NCBI GenBank assembly: GCA_943737045.1
Contig: CALSFV010000003.1
Coordinates: 744,001 to 808,000 of the forward strand
Origin: Parapristionchus giblindavisi
Lineage: Eukaryota; Nematoda; Chromadorea; Rhabditida; Diplogasteridae
Length of the DNA: 64,000 nt
Reading direction: 5' to 3'
Below the pieces are notes generated by a model. The model did no database searches. It saw only the letters and a program-made list of their open reading frames with translations, and was not told the DNA's origin. This document shows, piece after piece, positions 1 through 8,719 of the stretch; within the stretch, counting starts at the first letter, position 1, and every line of letters starts with the position of its first letter. A program made the translations under genes and the position numbers.

Positions 1-1017
1 CTATTTATTGCCCCCGTAAGTCCGTTTTTCTCTCTCTCCCTCTGTCTCTCTATCCTTTTCGCTCCTTCATCCATCCTATTATTATCTCTCACCGTTTTCT
101 TCGTATTTTTATTTATTTGTATTTTTAGTCATAACGTTTCTGTGAGTTTGCCAATAAATAATGTCTCCGATCCAAATTTTTATTAGACTTAAATAAACTC
201 TGATTATGTATAATATCATTGTACAATTAATGGAAAACCCATACCCACTCCAGGTAGATCCTCGTACGCACCCACCTTCCGCATAGTTCGCCCAACTTTA
301 CTTTTCCGATTTCCCATATCGTAATTATTTGTATTCGATGATACAGTATGCTTAGATGATCACCAATCAATAGTTATGACTGAGAGTGAAGCAATCGATA
401 ATGGTGATGCTGCTTCCGATGTGAGTTATTACTGTATTGATTACTGTATTGATTACTGTACTGATTATCTTAATCGCTCTCTTCACACTATATCTTTGTT
501 GATCGTATATGCGAGAATGTTAATTTTATTGAAGTTCACAGTTCCTTTGGTAAGAAAAATTAATAAAACCTGCATTACATATGAGCGTTGAAAAAAATGG
601 AAGAACAGCGAAAAAGACTGCAATAACTATCTAGATCACAATACAATACAAACAGAAAATAATCCAATAGATGTAGAAGCTAATAACCCACGCAGCAGAA
701 AAGTCTTCGTCCTATATAGCTTGAAGAAGGAAATACAACTCCCAGTATTCCAAACACCTGCTGAGAGGTGATTCGACTAGGTTCCACATACGTAGATCAC
801 AGCACTGATTATATCATTGTAAGTGCTAAATGAGCAAACAGTCAACAACTTTTTTGTCCTTCGAGTACCGATCATAATACGAATATATAGCCAATTTGTT
901 GAAATGTTCTCATTCTCAGTCTCAATGATTTGAACTATTCGTTCTATGAAAGTCTTTAGAACTGCAAGACTAACAAGCCTATTCGTTATCTTCTATTTGA
1001 CTTTAAAACTAGAGGAT

Positions 1018-1112
1018 GTCTCTCCCTTTTTCTCTTCCTCCTCTCTCTCCCTCCCTCTCTCTCCCCCCTCTCCCCCCTATCTCTCTCTCCCTCTCCCCTC
1101 TCCTCCCTCACC
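1018..1112. repeat. CT-rich low-complexity tract
   Basis: An almost pure pyrimidine tract of CTCTCC/CCCTCT words on the plus strand. It opens two overlapping plus-strand frames that are Ser/Pro/Leu-only and not gene-like. Confidence 0.85.
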
Positions 1113-2832
1113 CTTATTCCAAGTCAGTGAGACTCTTAGCTGCTTTTGTATTCATACGACATTTTGGGATCCTCCTCTTGAAGAGAAAGAGAAATGATAA
1201 TATTAATGGCCTTTTCGCTCTTGTTCACAAGTTTTCAAAGAAAAAATAATGAATAAAAAATAGCTCTTCACTTATTTTTGTCTTTTTGTGAGTCGTGAAC
1301 ATGAAATCATTTATCTATTCTACACTATTAATTATAAAAATAATCTCGAATATATGACTCATCTTTCTATATTTTTCAAATCACAGAGCATATTATTTAT
1401 TTATTTTATTTATTATAATGTCTAGAAATACTCATAATCCTCCATTATGTTCTATATCAATCAACTGAATACTATTGTGATCCATCTTTATGTATATTCA
1501 TATACATCATCTACATCTATTTATTTATTTTTATTTATTTTATTTATTTGATACACCCGTGACAGGTGCGACAGCAAATACAGAAATTTTAAGAAAAAAA
1601 ATAATATAATTGACTTGGGGAAGATGACAGAGGTAATTTATCGATATCCATCAGATTGCCAGTAGTAGTGTGGACGAGGCCCTTTATCATCACCTACCAC
1701 CCTTCCTCTTTATTCCTTTATCCAATTTATTCTTTATTTTGTCTATTGAACTCATTTTGAAAGGGTCTAAAAATTGCTTAAAATTTTAATTTCATGTTTT
1801 AGCAGATCAAAAATTTTTTGAGTCAAGCGTAGTAACCTTTACTTTGAAATATCATAGTAAATTATAGTAGAAACAGGTGGTATTTCGTCTCCATTTCGCA
1901 TGTTTCACTCAGTCAATCATACTTACCAATATTTTTACTCCGTATATCCTTATTCTTGTTCCATATTTCCATCACAATAAGTGAATGATGATGGAGGTTC
2001 GTCGCGTTATCAGAGAATCCATTGAGGCTATAGGAAGCGCGCTAATAATAGTGGTGCACGTTAGCATAATATTTATATTTTTCAATTTCGAAATATTTAG
2101 AATTTTGGAGAAAAAGACTATTGAGTTACAACCGAAAATTTTAGTTACTATGGCGCATTGTTGCCTCCCAACCAGCGATTGGGCTACTATAAACATAATT
2201 TTTTAAACTCGACATATATACATTGTGAAAAACCCCTCGCGCTATTGGGCGTTACGTGGCGCTATGCCGGCGTGGTGGGGAAACGGCTAACGTTCACCGC
2301 CGTATAAATTACGAAGAATGTTAGGAGCAAGGAAGGGATTATGCCACCGTATTAACTATTGTTGTGCAAACTATTCCACGTCGTTCATCTTTATCTCTTC
2401 GTTTAATGCTATATTTTCTGTGTATTCATGTATTTCTTCGAATGTGTATAATAATAACTATTGACAAAGAAATATGGATACTAAATTCTCTTCAAAAGTC
2501 GCGAAAAGAAAGGAGGAACAGAAAGTCTCTCTTAGTTGTACACACTCTCTCGCTTCCTTTCTTTTCTTTTTCTTTTCATGACTTTTCAACAGCACATAAA
2601 TCATTTATTCTCTTCAATTTTGTTTCTGGTTTTGTGGAGAAGGAAAAACAGAAATATGGAGCTTTCTTTTTATTCACCAAAATAATGTAATTAGGAAACA
2701 GAATTATGACCGGAGCGATTTATTCTGTCCTAAAAGTCTTGCTGTGCAATCTACCAATATAATCAATATTCAGGAAATGTCCGGAATGCAGGCTGGACGA
2801 ATCAAAACTATCATTGTCGTACTGTATAAGGT

Positions 2833-2872
2833 GATCTTTGATCTTTGATCCTTTAATCTTTGATCTTTGATC
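2833..2872. repeat. GATCTTT heptamer repeat
   Basis: Five to six tandem copies of a 7-bp word (GATCTTT with variants such as GATCCTT and AATCTTT). The same word recurs at 4389-4420, 8792-8816, 8933-8975, 11350-11367, 11446-11485, 16747-16763, 17400-17430 and 17522-17590, in both orientations, often inside short introns. Confidence 0.85.
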
Positions 2873-3232
2873 TCTATTCTAGTATCGTTTATCTCTATCT
2901 CGACTGCCAAAGCCTAATAACGTCCGAGTATTCGTCGTTGCTCCTCCGCGAATGTTAATCGATGAGAATGGGTGAGTATTTACTATTAGTGAATAGTGAT
3001 TGAACTAATAAAAGCCTCAGTCGACAGTATCTTTAGTGTCGACAAAAAGAAGTTGACAGAGATTTCTTTGTTTTTCATACGAGATACTGTTGGCAGAATG
3101 ACAAATCTAAATACTAATAATAATAATAATAATAATAATAATTTATCGATTCTTGAACAAGAGAAAGTAACGATATTTTGTAAATAATAAATATTGAATA
3201 AAATAGGAAGAACGACTAGAATGCTGCAATAT

Positions 3233-3563
3233 CTAGATCACAGCCTTGATACTATTACGAAAAACTGTAGGGTTTGGCGAATTTACAATAGATGGTTCAA
3301 GAATATTCCATTTATTAACAACTCTATTAGACAAGAAGCATCTAAATCTACGACTGGAAATCCTATGAAAGAGTAGTTTTTGGGAGTGTCCACGGTTTCT
3401 GTGGAGTGAATTGGAGAAAAGGAACGTTTTGCGGGGATCGATATCGATAAAACCGTTAATGATCTTAAAAGTTGTGGTCAGATCAATGATTTCTCTACGG
3501 GTGGAAAGGGATTGAAGGTCGAGAAGGGACAGCCTGTGAGGATAGTCGATATACGGAAATACT
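3233..3563 (-). pseudogene. Non-LTR retrotransposon reverse transcriptase, C-terminal remnant
   Basis: Read on the minus strand, about 110 codons are open, ending at a TAG at 3235-3233. The frame reads in order DYPHRLSLLDLQSL, a TRREIIDLTTTFKIINGF segment, an RNRGH motif and FLSNRVVNKWN, ending near FRNSIKAVI. This succession (RL..L.L.SL..RR, ..YKI.NG.., TRGH-like, F..R.V..WN.LP, F+..L) is the signature of the tail after the RT palm in CR1/Jockey-like LINEs. A stop lies just upstream and no catalytic palm is present, so this is a 5'-truncated dead copy. Clade assignment is by motif recall and is uncertain. Confidence 0.65.
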
Positions 3564-4152
3564 TGTTATTACTTAAAATAATAAAAAAAATTTAAATTTC
3601 ACCTTTGAGTGTATCTGTATGTTGAACTCGTTGATCTATAATTTGAGAGGATCTAAAGAAAAGAAACGAAAAAAGAAAAGAAAATCGGAGGAAACTTATC
3701 CTTTTACACACAGAGAAATGTGTATCAATAAGAACACACGATCGTCATTCACTCCTCTGTGTTGAATACCCCAGGTGTTCGTAGAAACACATAAAATGTG
3801 TGTTCTCAAGAGCACACACAAAGTGTTGTTTTTAGCACACAAATAGGTGTTGAAGGTCAACCTAGCCTGGGGCTGCTTACTTTCACTCCTCTCCCCTTTA
3901 TATTGTCCTTATTAATGCTTTGGTACTTTATTTAATTATGTTTTGTTGTTGTGCTTGTAATAATGATACAAGAAAACACATTTTTATTAGAACAATTAAC
4001 AAATCACAAGAAAAACCAGTAATTTACATGAGGGGGAATACACAGGGAATTATTGCGATGGCAAGTAAGGAAAACCTAAAAAAAGATTCAACACGAGGTG
4101 TACATGAGTACACGAATAAATAGTCCGTGCGTGAGCTCTCGCAGGTTCCAGT
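3564..4152. other. Noncoding, GTGTT/AACAC-rich block
   Basis: From about 3700 to 3870 the sequence is dense in ACACA/TGTGT words and small dyads (for example CACATAAAATGTG) and carries CCCCAGGTGTTC opposite GGTGTTGAAGG...CCTGGGG. A related GTGTT/AACAC block lies at about 7745-7830. It is probably a degraded repeat. No gene is supported. Confidence 0.5.
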
Positions 4153-4727
4153 TCACCCGCAGCTCCTCCATCCTTGAGCGCCTCCGACTTGAGCTTCACC
4201 ACGAGCGTTCGTCTAGAATAAGGAATCAATCAATAATACTGCCCAAACCTACCTTAATCAGCAGTCTCCCCACAGTAGTACCGTACCTTCGAATAGTTGT
4301 GCATCATCTGCATGGCGTGCTTGGCATCACTCTTGTAGTTCTTGTACTTGACGGGCAGATGCTTCATCTGGTTCACCTAGGAGAAATTGATCTTTGATCT
4401 TTATGCATGATCTTTGATCTCACCAGTTCATCCAGAGTCTGTCTGAGCTTTCTCGGTTGCACACTCAACCACGTCTTCTCCTTCATCTCGTCGATTTGCT
4501 CGGGGATCGGCGAGTGCCTGCAAGATTCGCGTTTCAATGTGATGCTAACAAAAAGGAACCGAACAATCTAAAAATATGAATTAGTAATAACAATTTAAAT
4601 AAAAATCTAACTAATTAATTTAATTTAACCGAACGATTCGAAGCTAATGTCTTGTTTCAATAAGCTTTAAATAACAACGATACTTAATTCCCTTTTCCCA
4701 CATCAACACAAATATATAATACTTGTC

Positions 4728-4750
4728 GGGGGGGGGGGGGGGGGGGGGGG
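4728..4750. repeat. Poly-G run (23 G)
   Basis: Twenty-three consecutive G on the plus strand, next to the palindrome cluster. Such a run is G-quadruplex-prone, and its assembled length may be unreliable. A second run of 17 G lies at 15231-15247. Confidence 0.9.
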
Positions 4751-4792
4751 CCGACAGTCTTTCACGAAATACTTTTTGTACCTGTTGTACTA

Positions 4793-5156
4793 GGGTTGGC
4801 AATAACGCACACGCATTGCGGGCCCGCAATGCTCTGTGAAATCATTGCGGGCCCGCAACCTCGAAGGGAGGGGAGGGGGAGTGATTGCGGGCCCGCAATG
4901 ACATTGCGGGCCCGCAACGACTACTTTATTCCTACCCTCTACTTTTTGTGATCGGTCGTTCTTCTATGCTCTCTTCACTTTCCTTCGTTCTCTCTCGTTG
5001 CGGGCCCGCAATGCTATTGCGGGCCCGCAATCGCTCCCCCTCCCCTCCATTCATGTTTGCGGGCCCGCAATGATTTTACACCGCATTGCGGGCCCGCAAT
5101 CATTAGCAATAAAAAGTCAAGGCTATTGCGGGCCCGCAACCCCCGAATAGCCAACT
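4793..5156. repeat. Cluster of nine GC palindromes, candidate MITE-like element
   Basis: The perfect 14-bp palindrome TTGCGGGCCCGCAA occurs nine times: 4816, 4845, 4885, 4904, 4998, 5017, 5057, 5086 and 5126. Spacings vary (19 to 94 bp), so this is not a simple tandem repeat. The right end reads CCGAATAGCCAACTCTA and the left end begins AGGGTTGGCAATA. A related shorter sequence with the same end motif sits in an intron at 19109-19194. It lies in the 5192-4517 intron region of the minus-strand gene. Confidence 0.75.
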
Positions 5157-6847
5157 CTATGTTGTACCATTCCTCGTTATGTGCTGCTTACCGTAAACTC
5201 GCCTACAGTAATCTGCAAAAAAATCAATAAATGTTAATAAATCAATAAATAATCAACCCATTATATGAATACATTATGACTACCATTACTACTCGCAAAC
5301 CTACATTTCTGCAACAATGCCAAAAGCAAATTCACTACTGTAATATGTCCAATCACAAACTGACTACCGTAATCTTCCCAATTGCAAAGTGACCACCGTA
5401 CCTTGCACTCGTTCTTCTCCATCTTCTGTCGTTCATCCTTCTTAAGGGTGTGGAATGGTCGGGGTTACTTGCCGAACGATTCGCCCTCCAGTTGTCGTTG
5501 CAGCTGCTCGTACTCGCCTCGGGAACAGGGTACTGTAAAGAGGTATTGTAATAAGGGATATTGTAAAAAGAGTAAGTCAATAGCTGAGCACGGTACTGCA
5601 ATCTAATGTGGGGCTCAAAAGTAACGAAATGAAAAAGAGTGTGCAAAATGAGGAGAGTTTTCTCTGCTTACCTTCCTTTTTCGTCACTTTGAACAGAGCA
5701 TAATCGATGGTATGAAGGGATAACAATAGGAATATTTTGTATTTTGTATTTTTTCATACAAATAGGAATATTTTGTCTTTGTATTATTTTGGATTTAGTA
5801 TTAATATAAATGTCAACAACTAAATCACTGAAATTCCATGAATTTCGAGCTCTCGCTATATACCCTTGCCACACTACCAATTCTCTAAAATATTACAGCT
5901 ACAGTAACGTAACCGTAATTCCACCGTAATCCCATCCCAGTATACCGTACTCAATTCTCCTCTCCACTCCCTATACCTTGCCTACTTATATCCTATACAT
6001 ATACCAATATCTCATACCTCGCAGGATGCAACAAGAAAGCATCCAGTTGCTTCGTAACTCCACCAATTGCCTCTTCCCAATTGGTTACATTCTTTCGTCT
6101 GATACCGTACTCACGAATCAATTCCTTCTCCAGCGTATCACCAGCCTGCAAATTAAAGTCAGTTACGATAACCAAAAAGTACAACCGAAACTTTCAAATC
6201 GGGAGAAAAACACTCCAATATTGCACGGCCACTGCATCCAATACTTAGACTACCGTAAACCCAGCGCACATAAACTACCGTATCGCATGTCCTACCGTAT
6301 AGACTGGGCTACTAGGTTTAGGGCTACAAAGATAACATACACTGCGGGAGATTACGACATAGGATACATTATAAGTACCAAAAGGAATAACAATCGCTCT
6401 CGACCGTGAAAGAGGGGCCCAAAGAAGGTGCAGAAAAAAAGTACAAAGACTTATATGATAGCTATTCGACCTATGCTCTACACTACGCTACCGTACCTCA
6501 CTCTGCTTGCACACTCATCGAGTATCTCACATACTCATAAAAAGTTCAAATGCTATGAAATTGAAACACAAAACAGGATTAATCAATAATTATGGTATTG
6601 ACCATAGTAGGATTGCCTGATGTACTACGTTATTTGGACTCGCAGCGTCTAGAGGCCAAATCTTGCCGAGTAAATGGGGTTTATACGGCCTATGCCAGTG
6701 AGTTGTCAAAAATCGGTGTGTGCTGAATAAAATGTAAGGAAGGAAACAAATAAACACCCACACTTTCCGCATCTGTGTCCACGAACAGAAAAGAGTAGCC
6801 GAAGTTGTAGTACTCCACCATCGAGTGCAGATCGGCAGGGTCCACAC

Positions 6848-7104
6848 CTGAACATATTCATTAATTTATTTATTTATTTACATGACGTCATTTAGATCAA
6901 CTATGGAATAGGAATAGCTTGTTAGTGATTGGCAGCGCAGCAATGGTAATAAAATCAGTGCTTAACTAACGATAAAGTATTTGTATGCAACGAAACACGG
7001 ATTCAAAGTTAATTGAGGATCGATAAATTACGACTATTGTTAGATGGCCCATACGTTAATTCAACAAATTATAAAATCAATCGATAATTCGCAAACTAAA
7101 GTAC
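6848..7104. other. Noncoding gap in the decayed gene
   Basis: AT-rich, with an ATTT repeat at about 6857-6878. No exon is visible on either strand; it is probably intronic to the minus-strand gene. Confidence 0.5.
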
Positions 7105-7304
7105 CTGAACTGTGTGCAGTGTTGCGACTCGGCGAACGGTGACATGGGCGGGCGCCACGGGATCCTGTAAATAACAAAGTTAGGTGTGAAACTATTATCG
7201 CTGGAAATTAAAATCAAGTAGCAGGGACGCACAAATATCATCTTGAACGAATTTTGGCTAAATCTAGTGGGTCAGGTGTCAAAATCGGTATTAAAGTCAT
7301 TTTT

Positions 7305-7450
7305 GGCCGTATGCATGAACAGCGGAAAACCTTTTTCCGGGAAAATGTGACGTTAAGCGTAGGCGGAGGATTTTTGAAAAACGCCTCCGCCTACGCTAAT
7401 GACGTCACATTTTCCCGGAAAAAGGTTTTCCGTTGTTCATGCATACGGCC
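7305..7450. mobile_element. Hairpin MITE-like element, ~68-bp inverted arms
   Basis: Left arm begins GGCCGTATGCATGAACAGCG and the right arm is its near-complete reverse complement ending CATGCATACGGCC at 7450. The arms differ by a substitution and a few small indels. The centre is CGTAGGCGGAGG...CCTCCGCCTACG around a short T/A loop. Loose pieces of the terminus (GGCCGTATGCACAG at about 7471, GTATACGGCCACTG at about 7551) flank it. No coding capacity. Element class and target duplication are not resolved. Confidence 0.8.
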
Positions 7451-7801
7451 ACAGAAAAAACATTTTACTGGCCGTATGCACAGTCAACCAGAAACTATTT
7501 TACGTTAAAATTGAGCTTAAAAACATGAATTCCAATGAAAACGCGACAAAGTATACGGCCACTGCAATCAATAAAACGTAAACGATCAAGTGTTACTTAA
7601 TGTTGACATCACACAATAAGGTAAAACACAAATATATCAGGAATCCCGGAAATATAACGAAAATAGATTTCGAATTAACTGTGCACAAAACACGTCAGCA
7701 GACATCTAACGCGCCAACGAAAACCTGCTTGCGCGCCCCGCGAACAACACCTTTTTGAGTGCTCTACAGTACACTCATAAAAGTGTTCAGAAGTAAACAC
7801 G

Positions 7802-8421
7802 ATGAGTGTTATTTTTAACACCCACCGTGTCGCAAATCAATTTACAGCTTTTCAATTTACAGCTTTTTCTCTGTGTGTACTCGCTGTCTCGGCTTTTCTT
7901 TTCATGACTGTTGAGCACTTCATAAGACAAATGGCAATGGGTCTAACATTCAGAGTAGATGTTGTCTATCAAGTGGAAACACCCGTTGGAGATCACGATC
8001 TCACTCCATTACTCCATAAGGTTTGTGCGATATTATGCTAGAACTAGAAATAATATAGACCACCCTATATTATGTTTGAAAGTTCCAGAGTTGTGAAATG
8101 GACTCAAAATCTGAGAAAATTGTCTCGTTTTGTACGCTCTCTAGGCGGTTTTCAGACCATTTCCAAACTTTTGTACAAAATCTTTGCATACTCTCCAATG
8201 CCAATATTATCCTATTCTAACCTATTCTCTAATATTAATGTTTGCAGACACGGGAACTCGCCCAAACTTTTAGCACGACGCAGGTTTACTTTAGAATTTA
8301 AAAAAAATAGCATTCATTATAAAATTTGGAGGTGCGATTGATATCATTCGAGCAAATTCTACAGAAATCATTAGCGAAAATTCGATATGAAATGGATATT
8401 GAAGGATTCACGCATGAACAG
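7802..8421 (+). CDS. Possible 5' exons of the downstream many-exon gene
   Basis: Four exons chain in phase 0 with GT/AG borders: 7802-8020, 8089-8172, 8248-8283 and 8353-8421. The first would encode a hydrophobic N-terminal stretch (around SLCVLAVSAFLFM, a possible signal anchor) followed by RVDVVYQVETPVGDHDLTPL. The next give SCEMDSKSEKIVSFCTLSRR, TRELAQTFSTTQ and QILQKSLAKIRYEMDIEGF. The start at 7802 is the first ATG of the open frame but overlaps GTGTT/AACAC repeat-like DNA, so a later ATG (about 7904 or 7931) is possible. The last exon ends in phase 0, while the next confident exon at 8720 expects phase 1, so either a small exon is missing or this is a separate unit. Family not recognised. 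Confidence 0.45.
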
Positions 8422-8719
8422 GTTTAATTATATACAGAATAATGAAATGATAAGAAAACAAAAGGCGAGAGAGTGTTTAAAACGCTTTTTTTCTGGTTAT
8501 ATTTTCTTTTCACATCTTCTTGTTAGAACACATGATTCTTCTTATAAGCATTTTCCTCATAACATCTATCTCTCCATCTAATGTGACCACGTGGATAAAA
8601 TAAGTTATGCCATGAAAACTAATTTGTCCGACCACTCTCTAGCATTCTGCAAAAGCGAGAGAGTAGTGTCATAACGATGTCTTAATCATACTAAATATAA
8701 TTAAGCCTAATTTAGTTAG

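Larger units (their letters stand above)
1..3232. other. AT-rich noncoding stretch with simple repeats
   Basis: I find no exon chain that can be supported here. The stretch holds pyrimidine-rich low complexity (about 1018-1112), ATTT-type repeats (about 1390-1425 and 1517-1552), a GATCTTT run (2833-2872) and an AAT run (about 3110-3145). A short block at about 600-645 resembles the sequence just downstream of the retrotransposon remnant at 3233 (shared CTGCAATA..ATCTAGATCAC words), so it is probably another 3'-end fragment of that family. Open frames at 376-591, 2364-2690 and 2996-3187 have low-complexity composition and no splice partners, so I do not call them genes. Confidence 0.6.
4153..7164 (-). 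pseudogene. Multi-exon gene of unknown function, probably decayed
   Basis: Minus-strand exons with GT/AG borders and sensible protein: 7164-7105 (phase unclear), 6847-6764 (contains VDPADLHSMVEYYNFGYSF), 6145-6018 (AGDTLEKELIREYGI...), about 5710-5672 (DYALFKVTKKE), 5517-5402 (EYEQLQRQLEGESFGK, stop, then FHTLKKDERQKMEKNECK), 5212-5192 (ITVGEFT), 4517-4424 (HSPIPEQIDEMKEKTWLSVQ...), 4376-4287 (VNQMKHLPVKYKNYKSDAKH...) and 4212-4153 (ends in TGA). Junctions 5672/5517, 5402/5212, 4424/4376 and 4287/4212 keep phase. Exon 5517-5402 has an in-frame TAA at 5467-5465, the 5710 exon lacks an obvious acceptor, and phases fail between 6764/6145 and 5192/4517. Charged, helix-prone composition; I do not recognise the family. 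It may be a live gene with exons I missed or sequencing errors. Confidence 0.5.

Noticed and set aside
4885..5073. Short open frame with MRARN start in the palindrome cluster
   Set aside because: The residues are simply translations of the repeated TTGCGGGCCCGCAA word.
5978..6409. 143-residue plus-strand open frame
   Set aside because: It lies antisense to the better-supported exon 6145-6018 of the minus-strand gene and has no splice or domain support.
7254..7508. 84-residue plus-strand open frame
   Set aside because: It runs through both arms of the hairpin element at 7305-7450 and reflects that palindrome.
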